NCBI RefSeq assembly: GCF_000350225.1
Contig: NW_005179256.1
Coordinates: 1 to 64,000 of the forward strand
Source: Chondrus crispus
Taxonomy: Eukaryota; Rhodophyta; Florideophyceae; Gigartinales; Gigartinaceae
Reading direction: 5' to 3'
Length of the DNA stretch: 64,000 nt
Part shown: positions 44,089-54,300 of the stretch, piece after piece
How positions within the stretch are numbered: position 1 is the first letter of the stretch
How the letters are laid out: each line of letters starts with the position of its first letter
Program-made: the position numbers and the translations under genes
Notes under the pieces: model-generated
What the model was told of the DNA's origin: nothing
The model's database searches: none
What the model saw: the letters and a program-made list of their open reading frames with translations, nothing else

Positions 44089-45543
44089 TTACTCACCTTG
44101 CTGGACAACCTCAGTTGCTTCCTCTTCCTCTGCTATTTTCATAATATCCTTCGGACGAATGTTTGTGGTACTCTCGTCGGAAGGATAGTTGTGATATATA
44201 TGCATGATGTGGTCCAGGTTTTCCATTCCTAGAGAAGATCTCCTGTGGTTCGTGAAAATACCAGCCCCTGAAAATGAGCGTTGGTTTTCAATCTGAGAGC
44301 CAGTTATGCATAAAATGCCCGCGACAGTTTCACAATATGTGGGAATTTGTCCTGTTCCTGCAGTAACCATAACATGCCATCCTCAAACTGCGTCCCTCCT
44401 TCGTAATTCAAAAAGCGATAAGAGGCAATTTCACGTTTCACAATGGCCCTAATTTCCAAATCATTGCTTTCAGAACTCTGTGACTTGCCAAAAACGGGTT
44501 AATATCCGTATCCATATATGTAGTCGATGGATTGCTTTCAGAAGCAATCACACTGCAATTGTGATCCTTTTTGTAAATAGTGCACAAAAAGCCCACCAAA
44601 ACATTATCATACGCAGTGATAACCTGCAATCCCCCTTCCTTGCTTATGACCCTCAGTAAGCACTTCATGCTCGTATATCGCGGGTCTAGCACTAATGCGA
44701 GAATCCTGTATGGATTCATATCGTAATTGCATATACCGTGATCACATTGAAATACTTCGGGTAGAAAACTCTTTAGATAAGACACAATTTCGAGGCTCAC
44801 TGCATTTTCCCACTCTAATAATTGCTGCTGAAGATCGTTGAGTTCCATATGACCTGCTCCAAGGCAGGCCGTATCAACTGCTTTGTACCTCTCAATCAAC
44901 TTCAAGGCTAGAACAATCGCATCAGATATAGCCCAATACTCAATTCCTTGATTTAGAACACAGCCCTCCAGAATCATGTTGGCACCCGCAACGCAAATCG
45001 AATAACTTCCCATTCAGCATTAGACGGATCGCGGTGACTGTTGCCCACGTTTGCAGGCGATGAGTAGCAAAAATGAACAGCATCTTTGTACTTATACATT
45101 TGATTCATCATCATTAGAACGGAACCAAAACGAGTCTTCACAGGAGCGCAAAGTTTCACCGGTTGCAGCTTAGCTTTCACACAAGACTCCTTCCAAATGC
45201 GATTCCCTCTACCGGATTTCTTAGTCCAAGTGATCGCTGACTGTAGTTTTCGCCGAATTTGACCAATGTTCGTCAAAGAAAGACCATCGTAGTCGTCAGA
45301 TTTCAAGGTCCTTCTGCACAAATTGCTCATAATATGTGCCCAGCAATTGCTGTGATAAAGGTAACTAATATCAAGATACCCGCACTTGACCAGCCCAACA
45401 AGCGCCGATGTACACGTTCCAAGATTAGACCCACCGTCTGTGACGTAGGCAATTACTTTATCCTTGATCCCATAATCTTTCAAAAGGCAAGACAGCTTGG
45501 CCGCAAAGTCCACTCCTTTCGATCCATCCATTTTCACGAGTTG
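44089..45543 (-). pseudogene. hAT-family transposase, 5'-truncated and frameshifted
   Basis: Three frame segments in order. 45543-44974: KMDGSKGVDFAAKL, YVTDGGSNLGTC, CWAHIMSNLC and VKTRFGSVLMMM are typical of the hAT RNase H-like core. 45013-44438: an inserted helical region with LDPRYTSMKCL. 44370-44089: the hAT C-terminal dimerisation motif, GSQIENQRSFSGAGIF and HRRSSLGMENLD. A frameshift separates the first two near 45000, and another lies near 44400. The N-terminal BED finger part is missing because element E4 is inserted at 45549. No terminal inverted repeats were found. Confidence 0.85.
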
Positions 45544-45548
45544 AAGAT

Positions 45549-46188
45549 TGTGGTATAACTACCTTCGTCCCGACCACTCGGAAACGAGGGAGGTTAGAGG
45601 TAAGGGAGCGCGCACCGCTCGGTAACCCATGCGCGAACGCAGACCGTACGGATGGACTCGAAAAGAGGGAAGGCTCACGTGGCCGGTGACGCGCAGCCGG
45701 TTGGTAGTGTCAGATCCGGACGGCCGGTCACGGGTTAGAAGCCTGAGACTAAAAGGGAAACCGGAACGGGATAGCAATTAGCCGTAAAGGGAGGGGAGGC
45801 GAGTCTGCCTCCCGTTTACTGGAACGGGGCAGGTGCCTCCGGTCTTAACCCCTAAGTGGGACGCCAGGACACCTGTCCCGCTACAGTAGCTGTTACTTAC
45901 TGTATACCAGCTACTGTGCTAAATTGGCTAATTTGTGCCATTAACTACTAATTACTAGTTAGCCACCGTACGGATTATACACGTGTGCCCGTGGCCACGA
46001 TCCCGGCTAACGGTTGTGCCACGTGTTACCCGTGGCCACGCCCGCTGTTACCGGCTGTCCCACGTCGGACCCTTGGGGTACTACTGTGCACGGCGGCGGG
46101 CGCGTGTACGCCTGCTCGCCACAGTAGCACCCGCCCTCCCGCGCGGTTATCATCTCGCCAGGGGATTGTGGTACGGAATTGTACTACA
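45549..46188 (-). repeat. 3' LTR of element E4
   Basis: Minus strand starts TGTAGTACAATTCCGTACC (46188) and ends GGTAGTTATACCACA (45549), 640 bp with TG...CA ends that form a loose inverted repeat. It is preceded on the minus strand by AAGGAAGGGGATC, a purine-rich tract suited to be the polypurine primer. It contains the hairpin ACAGTAGCTG/CAGCTACTGT (about 45884-45918). No second copy is in the window, so assignment as an LTR rests on its ends, position and similarity of its ends to the family-3 LTRs. Confidence 0.72.
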
Positions 46189-46229
46189 GATCCCCTTCCT
46201 TACTTCGCGACACGTCCCCGTCGCGGCCG

Positions 46230-48016
46230 ATGTCTGCAATGAACGGCTTGCAGGGGGCACCCACCGTACGGAAAAGCCCGCGCCGACCGCGGGAACGCGG
46301 TCGGACTGCGGTCGACTCCATAGGGGAGCCTATGGAGCTTTTGGTATTTAACCGTGGCGGTTCCTCCGGTGCGGTGGCCGGTTTCCTCACGCTTCCCTTG
46401 TCCCCCACTACGAACCCCCTAACTCACCCCACAGCACACCCCACGACTCACTCCGCAACCACCACTATCCGCGCCCTTCCTCGCGCTTCTTCCCTTCTCT
46501 TTCCTCCTACCAACCCGATGGCGGATCACCGCACGGAACGGGGACAGCCCCCACGCGAGCGGCCTCCCTCGGCGGCACCCGCGCCGGCGCTTTCGTTTCA
46601 TCCGGCGCGGTATTCGCGCGCCGGGAACCAGCCCGCTATGGGTCCCTCTGACCGTCCGGCGCGTCTCACGGGTACCGGCGGCCTCCCGTCTCGGGGCCCT
46701 TCTCCCGACGAGCACGGGCCCTTGCCGCGCCCCCTAATATCAGCCCCGGCTCCCCAGGTCAGAGAGTTGACCGTACTGAGGCGGTCGCCCGACTGGGTCG
46801 CAGCTGCGGGACGCCCCGCAACCGAAGGGGGGACTCAGCCGGCGCGGCCTGATCCGTACGCGGTGACGCCCCCGGCAGCGGCGACGCCGCCGACAGGCTG
46901 GCTCCGCGCTGGGGTGCTTTCCGTCCGGTCCCTGTTGCCAGGGAGCGATTTGGACCACCGAGCGTCACGGGGTGGTCGGAACCCCTCGCAGGGGCAACCG
47001 CCGATGACCGTCGATACCTACATCGGTACGGCCTTCCCCGATTCCGCCCGGTTTCAAGCCATCCCGAGGCGGAGGGGCATCCGCACGCCCTCCCCTCGCG
47101 GACGAGTTCGGCAAGAACACTGCTCGGCTGCGTGGAGGACCCGTTGGCTCCATGCACCGCATCGGGTGATGGCCGACTCCCGTTCGGACCTCCTGTACGT
47201 CCGCTGCGCGGGCAAGGAGCAGTACCACGCGCAGTTGTTCGGTCTCTTCGAGCGGTTCGGCGGGGATGTGGATCCCAGGACCCGCTTCCAACTGATGGCC
47301 TTCGCCCGCCCGTTCGACCGGTGGTACAGTGTAGCCAACCGCGCCCGGTGGGGTGAGAATTCCGCCAAGGAGAGCCGACTGCGGTGGCGCCGCGTGGATG
47401 CCTATTTCCACATGTGGCACATCACGGAATTCTTCGCGGTCCCCCTTTCGGCCCGAGGTCAGTTATACCCCGCCTTACCGGACGGATGGAGTAGCCTCGA
47501 GGCCCCGGAGTACCTCTGTGTCCCCACGCCCAGCGTCCTGGCGTATGTCGCTGCACGATGGATGCCGGTAGGTCCGTTCGGTCGGGAAGCCTCGGCGGGG
47601 ACGCGCCGGCTGATCGATGCGATCATTCTTTCGGAATGGGCCGTCCTGGCCTTGCTGTGTTTTCTACACGCCGCACGGGACGGCCTTCCGTTTTTCACAA
47701 GGTGCCCGGACCCCCGCTTGGCAAGCCGGAATGCGAATGACCGCGGCGAGCGGGGCTCACTCTTCCGGTTATCTCCGGGGCTTTTGCAGCTCATCCGGTC
47801 CGTCGGGGTGGCGGCCATCCTCGAGGGTACGTCCTTCGACCCGACTGGCGCCGAGGCCATCCTCGACTTCTCCGAGCGGTTGGACTGGTCCCTCCCCGAG
47901 CGGGGCGACTTCGTCTGGTACAGTTGGGCCCGCGGGTGCTCCCTGCGAATGCCGCATTGGGATGGCACCTCGGTGGAGGCTGCCAACTGGTACGAGCCCC
48001 TGCCGGACGTGGACAC
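46230..48016 (+). pseudogene. Antisense accessory ORF (aORF) of element E4, first part, interrupted by element C
   Basis: Open from upstream of 46179 to the insertion point; first ATG at 46230, a later candidate at 46518 (MADHRTERGQPP). The N-terminal 270 residues are Pro/Arg/Ser rich. From about 47165 the protein is structured: DLLYVRCAGKEQYHAQLFGL, RWRRVDAYFHMWHITEFF, a hydrophobic segment IILSEWAVLALLCFLHA (about 47627-47680), FDPTGAEAILDFSERLDW (about 47836-47890) and GDFVWY (47904-47921). These blocks line up in order with the antisense ORF of element D. The codon phase runs unbroken through the target duplication GACAC into 59005. No known family recognised. Confidence 0.7.
48012..48016. 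repeat. Target site duplication GACAC of element C (left copy)
   Basis: GACAC directly precedes the 5' LTR and is repeated at 59005-59009 directly after the 3' LTR. Confidence 0.93.
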
Positions 48017-48701
48017 TGTAGTATAATCCCCCCTGGGGCTTTTTAGTTAGATTAGATCAACAACGGGATCTAGTGCTGTAGAGCCCGATGCTCTACAGTA
48101 CTACTGCGCGAGGCCACGTGTACCCCTCGGGTACCGGGCGCACGCGTGCACACGTGCACACGTGTACCGCGCGGGACGGAAGCGCGCGCACACACGTGTA
48201 CTGTCAGCCACGATGGCTGACAGTATTACAGTACGGTCCGATCTGTACTACAGTAGTCCACTACAGTACTTCGGTACTGTAGTGTTATAGATTGTTTTGT
48301 ATATTAAAGATGGAGCGGACCGGCGGGTTGGAGGAAGACAAGCACGGACTTGTCACCCACCGACCGTCAAGGTCCGACTTCCCGCTTATTTCTAAGGTAA
48401 CGCTCGCTAATTACCTTAGAAGCGGCACCGAGCGCGGGTTGAGGACTCGCGCGGTACGCCCACGAGCCGGCTCCACCTCCGCCCGTCGGTACTGGATCGT
48501 TACCCAGTACCGCGCCGGGGCGTCGAGGTGTCGAACCGCTCGCGCGTACCGGCGTCCTCCCCGTTCCCGCTCTACCACGCTACCCGGGCCCGCTACCCGG
48601 TGCCGCTAGCTGGTGTCCCGCTTCACCCCCGTCTTCCCGATCGACAAGGGTCTCGGTCGAACTGTGCATACACCCCTATCGCTGGGGGTGTTTATGCTAC
48701 A
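48017..48701 (+). repeat. 5' LTR of element C
   Basis: Starts TGTAGTATAATCCCCCC, ends GGGGGTGTTTATGCTACA. Identical to 58320-59004 except about five positions. A TATA-like word TATATTAAA lies at 48300-48308 after a series of hairpins, so the hairpins would be in U3. The outer ends match those of element B's LTRs. Confidence 0.96.
48076..48284 (+). promoter_or_regulatory. Series of three strong hairpins in the LTR of element C
   Basis: 48076-48098: CTGTAGAGC / GCTCTACAG (9 bp stem). 48201-48223: CTGTCAGCCA / TGGCTGACAG (10 bp stem, 3-nt loop). 48259-48284: CACTACAGTAC / GTACTGTAGTG (11 bp stem closed by TTCG, giving a C-UUCG-G tetraloop in RNA). Several contain the LTR-terminal word CTGTAG/CTACAG. 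The same set is repeated in the 3' LTR. Element B's LTR has counterparts with altered stems. Confidence 0.8.
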
Positions 48702-48726
48702 GTGGTCTTCCGACCTAGAAGACCCT
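48702..48726 (+). promoter_or_regulatory. Primer-binding site of element C
   Basis: GTGGTCTTCCGACCTAGAAG immediately after the LTR; TGG start as for tRNA-primed elements. GGTCTTC and GAAGACC within it are complementary with a 7-nt loop, so the site could also fold on itself. Confidence 0.65.
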
Positions 48727-48781
48727 GGAGTCCGATCTCCGAGAAGACTTCCGCTTCCCTCCGCGAACCGATGGCGTTGAG

Positions 48782-49210
48782 ATGAGCCAAGAGTTTGAGC
48801 CCTCGATCCGCTCCGAAGTGGCGGATCTGAGTCCGGCCGCTGTGCAGTCTCCATCCACCCCGTCGGGCGACGGTGACGCAGGTCCTCGTGACCGCGAACC
48901 GTCGCTCGGATCCTCCGAGGAAAGAGCGGCGGCGATGTTCGAACGCATAGTCGAATACATCGAGGAAGTCCGTACTTCCCGTCGGATCGATGTATCGGAC
49001 CATGTATACACTCGATGTATGGCCGAACTCCGCTCCCTGCGTGAAGGGAGGTTCGATAGAGTGACGCAGTCCTTACAGAATCTCCGAGCACTGATCGACG
49101 AGTTACACTCGCAGATAGTGCTCGTCGAAGACTCCCGTTTCGCCTCGCCCGGACCGTCCGGGCAAGGTCGTCCTGAGAGGCCGACCTCGGTGAGACGACG
49201 ACCTCGGTGA
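48782..49210 (+). pseudogene. gag: Element C gag, N-terminal segment
   Basis: First ATG after the leader: MSQEFEPSIRSEVADLS, then an acidic Ser/Pro linker, then a helical region IVEYIEEVRTSRRIDVSDHVYTRC...RVTQSLQNLRALIDELHS, probably a coiled coil. It is matched by element B gag (30774 downward). It ends at TGA 49208-49210, created by a 17-bp duplication; the remainder of gag continues in the neighbouring frame from about 49207. Confidence 0.82.
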
Positions 49211-49216
49211 GACGAC
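49184..49216 (+). repeat. 17-bp tandem duplication shifting gag frame
   Basis: ACCTCGGTGAGACGACG (49184-49200) is followed by ACCTCGGTGAGACGAC (49201-49216). One unit fewer would put the two gag frames in register. Confidence 0.85.
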
Positions 49217-51369
49217 CCGAGGACCGAACCTCTCCGTCCGCAGAGCAATTGGGTGCGTTCGCGCACCTCTCCGCTGAGCTCAACGCCACTTGTCGGCGTG
49301 CTCGTGACATGGAACGTACCATGGACGAAAGGCTACCCGGTGCCCCCTCGAGAGGGCCCGGTGGTACCGTACCTCCGAGCGCCGCCGCCCCCGAAGGTTG
49401 GCGTCCGACTGGTGCAGCTACCAGTCGGACTGCAGAAGGAAGCCGTCCTCCGATAGACGCGAACTTCGCGTCTGAGACCCAAGCCTTGCCGCCTATCGCC
49501 GGAAGTAGGCGACAAGTGGACCGCGTATCGTACGCGGACGAACAGGACCGTGGAGGAGCCGCCCGCGGATCCGGAGAACCGATGTTCTCCGTCGATCCCC
49601 GCTGGGGCGGCTACCCGCCGGCGAGTTACGCCGAGCATCCAGGTCCGTTAGTCCTCCGTACGCTACCGGTTACCTCCTTCGGCACGCTGGGTCCCGCTGA
49701 ACCCGGGCTCGAGCCGGTACATACGATGATCCAAGCGTTCAGAGCTGTTGCTGACTATCGTATGTACCGCTTGGATAACACCTCGAGGCTCGTTACCTCG
49801 GGTGACGCGGGACGGATCGCGAAGTACGTCCAACGCTGTCGTGGGATCCGTCCCACGATGCGCAGCTTCGACGGTACCGACCCGATCCAGCTGCTGCCGT
49901 TTTTGAAGGATATCCGAATCACCTTCAACGCGCAACACCTGATCGAAGGTGTTGCGGTACGAGTCCTCGCGCACTTCCTCGAGCGCGACGCGGAGCGCCT
50001 GTATACGAGTTATACGATGCATGGCCTCCGCGCCGGCCAGCTCCACGACGACGTGAGCTGGCCGGGGCTCGTGAATCAATTCTTAAAACGCTACCTCACG
50101 GACGACGTGTTAGGTGAAGCGTACGACGCTGTCGCTACGGCGCGACAGCAATCGCATGAGACGGAAAGCACGTTTGCTGACCGACTCGAGACTGCCGAGT
50201 TCCGATGCACGGCAGTCTTCTCCGAACAGTCCCTCGCGCACTACTTCGTGCGCGGACTTGCAACGGAAACCCGTGCCGCACTATCCGAAACTGTGCAAAG
50301 GCTGCCAGGCAGTCAGAAGACCGATCTTCCGACCATCCGCTGTATCGCCACGGCGGAAGGTACAACATACCGCGCTCGGCGCGGTTTACCTCTGCCGGAT
50401 CTGAAACCGGTAAGGAGGGCTGGCAGGACTACGAAGTCCGCCGCGACAAGTTCGCCCGCCTCGACCCTCCATATCGGGGAGGATGAGTGGCAGGCCGACC
50501 CTGTCCTCATTACGCAAGGAGCAGGGCCCGTAGGGGCACGAACCCCCTCACCGATGTCGACCGGAACGACATCGAGTTACGCGACCGCATTGGCGGCCAC
50601 TCCGAGAGTGGCAAGGGGCACGGACCCCCGCGTCGCCGAGCTCGATAACTCGAACCGAGATAAGGGAAGCGCCTCGCCCCGCGTGCCCCTCCTCACCGAT
50701 GAGGAGGCGCGGCACGCGGCGACCTTCGCCTCAACGGACGGCAGCGCGTACGTGTGCTGGCTATGCCGTACGTACGGGCATGCCATGTACGCGTGCCCGT
50801 TCTTGTCGCCGGAACAACGAATGTTCACGGCGTACAGGAACTACCGCTACCAGATGGAGACGCGCCCAGGGGCGCGTAATCTCCTCCGGCAAGCGGCGGG
50901 CGAGGGCCGTCCCCCGCGTCAAGGTTTCCCGAACCGATTGGGTGGGGGCGCACGCTTCGCTCCCCGTGGAGGCGGGTACCGTCGTAACGAAGTCGATCGT
51001 CGGAATCGACCCGCCTACCGCCAGGCGGACACAAGATACCCGCGCCAAGAGCAGAGAGGGGACCGAGACCGTTCTCGGTTACCCCAACAGGTACAAAATG
51101 CGATAATGTACCTGCAAGACTGGGTAGAGGATCCGTACCCTCTACCCACGGAGGGTCACGAAGGAGAACCGACTCTCTTCGTCCCCCATATCCTGCGACG
51201 ACCGGACGCCGCAGGTCAAGGCCCGGAAGTACCGGAATACTTCGCCAGGGCCGCTGAGCCGCAGTGGGGGAATCTTCCCGACCCACGCGGACGGCTACCC
51301 GAAGAAGACCTGGCAGTCGATAGCCAGGAGGTTAGCTCCGATAGCACAGGTAGTTCGAAAAAAGGGTAA
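49207..51369 (+). CDS. gag: Element C gag: capsid and zinc knuckle
   Basis: Open for 720 codons, no credible own start; it is the continuation of the frame begun at 48782. Order: Pro/Gly-rich region with GEPMFSVDPRWGGYPP; capsid-like region (IRPTMRSFDGTDPIQLLPFL, FLERDAERLYTSYTMHG, WPGLVNQFLKRYL, ATARQQSHETESTFADRLE, LAHYFVRGL); a low-complexity linker; the CCHC knuckle CWLCRTYGHAMYAC (about 50755-50796); an Arg/Gly/Asn-rich tail. It ends SSKKG-stop. Compared with family 1, capsid and knuckle are in one frame and there is no separate ORF1. Confidence 0.88.
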   Translation: MRRPEDRTSPSAEQLGAFAHLSAELNATCRRARDMERTMDERLPGAPSRGPGGTVPPSAAAPEGWRPTGAATSRTAEGSRPPIDANFASETQALPPIAGSRRQVDRVSYADEQDRGGAARGSGEPMFSVDPRWGGYPPASYAEHPGPLVLRTLPVTSFGTLGPAEPGLEPVHTMIQAFRAVADYRMYRLDNTSRLVTSGDAGRIAKYVQRCRGIRPTMRSFDGTDPIQLLPFLKDIRITFNAQHLIEGVAVRVLAHFLERDAERLYTSYTMHGLRAGQLHDDVSWPGLVNQFLKRYLTDDVLGEAYDAVATARQQSHETESTFADRLETAEFRCTAVFSEQSLAHYFVRGLATETRAALSETVQRLPGSQKTDLPTIRCIATAEGTTYRARRGLPLPDLKPVRRAGRTTKSAATSSPASTLHIGEDEWQADPVLITQGAGPVGARTPSPMSTGTTSSYATALAATPRVARGTDPRVAELDNSNRDKGSASPRVPLLTDEEARHAATFASTDGSAYVCWLCRTYGHAMYACPFLSPEQRMFTAYRNYRYQMETRPGARNLLRQAAGEGRPPRQGFPNRLGGGARFAPRGGGYRRNEVDRRNRPAYRQADTRYPRQEQRGDRDRSRLPQQVQNAIMYLQDWVEDPYPLPTEGHEGEPTLFVPHILRRPDAAGQGPEVPEYFARAAEPQWGNLPDPRGRLPEEDLAVDSQEVSSDSTGSSKKG
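51355..51369 (+). promoter_or_regulatory. Candidate -1 frameshift site at end of element C gag
   Basis: Gag ends TCG AAA AAA GGG TAA. Slipping one base back on the A6 run enters a frame (AAA AGG GTA AAG...) that stays open from 51360 through 51489 into pol. Pol is -1 relative to gag, as in family 1. Slippage is inferred. Confidence 0.45.
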
Positions 51370-54300
51370 AGACGGTTACGTACACGCGGTCGCGTGAGCC
51401 GTCTCTTCCCCACGAACTAGGCCCGACCCCGCGTGCTCGCCAAGGACACGGGAGGTATTGTCCGATAATACATCCCCCGCTACCGGAGGTGAACACGGGA
51501 GCTCCTGTAATGCCGATAGAGGAGAGAGCGCACGTCGAGGCCTCCGAAGGCCCGACGTTAGGAGAACAAGACACGGGGACAGCCGACGTCCCGGTGAGGC
51601 GTAACGAAGGCGACGGGGGCAACGACGACCGAAAAGATTCGGTCGACCCCCTGACTCCCGCGAGCCCAAGGTCGCCGGAGAAAGGTCCGTGTTGTACGGA
51701 CTCGAGTAATCCGAGGGGCGTCACTGATCCGCGGACGCCCCAAGGAAGGGGGAGAAGGAAACGCAAGCGGGGCCAGCACCGAAATCGAAGGCCCCGGCGG
51801 AACGACCTCTTCGATAAGGTCGCCCCGAAGGTTGTCGACGGCGTCATTTGCCTTATGACGTCGAAGATCTACAACGTCCTCGGCTCGATAGCCACAGAGG
51901 GAAATGCATTTAAACCCCGCACGATCGCCGTTGATACGTGCTCGGGGTATAATCTGGTGAGGAAGGCCGACCTTCCCCCCGATTGGACGCGTTACGTCGT
52001 GCACGACGCACCTCTGCCACGACTGGCAGGCGCGAATAGCAACCCCCTCAAGCTTTCCGCCGTCGTCCGCCTGGCCGTGCGGTTGAGGAACACGGTGTTC
52101 CGAATTCCGTTCGTAGTCGCGGACCAGCTCGCCGTGCCGGTCCTCCTCGGCACGGCCTTCATCGATACGCACGTGCGATCTATCGACATCGAAGCTCAAC
52201 GAATGGAGCTACGCCAAGGCGGTTCCGTCGCCATCGTCGACGGAAAGGGGGAGTTGACTCCCCCTACCAGGCGACACGGGCGACACACGGGTCGGCCAGA
52301 CGTACGCGAGGAGGCCCCGCAAGCGATCCGAATCGCCCGCTGGGTTCCCATCCCCGCGATGTCACAAGCCCGCGTGCGTGTGACAACGGTAGGGAGGGGC
52401 CTCGTGTTCCTGGAACCCAAGCCCTCACTCCCACACCTACATGGAGTGAGGCTGACGAATGGCGTCGCGGAGGTCCTACCGAATCAGACCTTCGACGTCA
52501 TCGTCGCGAATTTCTCACGACGAGAAAAGAGGCTTCCGAAGCACACCGTCGTGGGATACGCGAAGCGCAACCCCCTCGCGATCCTCACTCCCGAACGTAA
52601 GGTCGCCGAGGGGATCGCGCACGCGCTACACCTGACCGACGTGACCGATCAAGTCGGCGGGGTAGGAGTTGGCCGATCCAACTCCGACGATAAGACCACC
52701 GCCGGGGGCAGGGGGGTCGACCCGGACGAACGGTCGCCTTTATGCCAACCGACGGCGAAGGGTACTGTACTCCCCCAGCAAAAGGATCCCGAAAATCCAC
52801 CGATGGATTGGAAAAAAGAGATCGACCTGTCATACATCGACGATGACAAGCTCCGTGGCCACGTACTCGAGATGCTCCGTAAGCACTCGAGTCTGTGGAG
52901 CGGTGCGCTTGGAACAATCCAAGCCACGGAGCACCGCATTCCCCTCGAACCGGGAACGAAACCGATTCGTTCCATGCCCTATCGGAAGGGCCCGGCCATG
53001 CGCGAAATGGTCGCGAAGGAGGTCAGCAAGATGTTTCACGCAGGGGTTATCGAACCTGCCAGCACCGAGTGGGCGTCCCCCGTGGTGCTCGTACCGAAGA
53101 AAGACGGCTCTCTTCGGTTCTGCGTGGACTACCGGCGTCTCAACGAGAAGACGGCAGCGGATTCGTATCCGCTGCCACGGATGGACGACTGCATCCACTC
53201 GTTAGGAGATGCAACCGTCTTCACCACGTTGGACTGCAATTCCGGTTATTGGCAGATCCCGGTCGCTCCGGAAGACCGGGATAAGACCACGTTTATGACG
53301 CACATGGGCACGTTTCGCCACTTGCGCATGCCGTTTGGACTCAAAGGGGCACCGGCCACCTTCCAACGTGCGCTCGACATAATACTCTCCGGAGTCCGCT
53401 GGCAAATATGCCTCGTCTATCTCGACGACGTGATCGTGTTCTCCCGTACGCACGGAGAACACGCGAGGCATCTCGATACCGTCTTGAGCTTACTGCGGAG
53501 TTCCGGTATCTCCCTTAAGCTCAAGAAGTGCAGCTTCTTCCGACCGAAGGTGCACTACCTGGGGCACGTCATCTCCCCAGGCAAGTTGAGCGTGGCTGAT
53601 ACGGCGGCCGACGCATTCAAGACGTTCACGTTCCCAAGGACGTTGACCCAAGTGCGCTCGTTCCTCGGGGCGTGTAACGTATACCGCTGATTCGTTAAGG
53701 GGTTCGCTAAGATTGCGCGTCCTCTGACCGACATGACGCGCAAGGATTCGGATCCCGATTTCTATAACCCCACGGAGCTGCAACTTCAGGCGTTCGAGAA
53801 CCTTCAGAAGTGCATGATCGCCCCGCCGATCCTCGCGTTGCCCCGGCACGGTCGTCCGTACATGATAGACACCGACGCGAGTGCCTACCAACTCGGCTGC
53901 ACCTTACTTGAGGGGCACGAAGAGCCGAACGACTGGCGCCCCGTGGGGTATTGGTCGTACTCACTGTCCGATAGTGAGCGCAACTACAGCGCTACCGAAC
54001 GCGAGTGCTTCGCCGTAGTGTGGGCCGTCCGCACACTACGGCCGTACGTAGAGGGCACGAAGTTCACCGTACGGACGGACCATGACGCCCTCCGATGGCT
54101 CATGTCACTCACCAAGAGTTCCGGAAGGCTCACTCGGTGGCGGCTACGTCTGGCTGAATACGATTTCACCATTCAGTACCGCCCCGGACGCGTGCATCAG
54201 GTGCCCGATGCCCTGTCACGACTCGTGTCGCCGAAGGTCGCCGATGACCCTCGCCCCACCGTCGAGGTGGATGACGACATCCCCACTTTCGACGGGGGCA

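Noticed and set aside
46230..48016. Retroviral-type envelope gene
   Set aside because: The accessory ORF is antisense, has no signal peptide or clear transmembrane span, and its one hydrophobic segment contains charged residues.
48017..48701. A 685-bp stand-alone inverted-repeat element (MITE-like)
   Set aside because: A second near-identical direct copy at 58320-59004, the single target duplication GACAC outside the pair, and gag-pol between them show these are LTRs.
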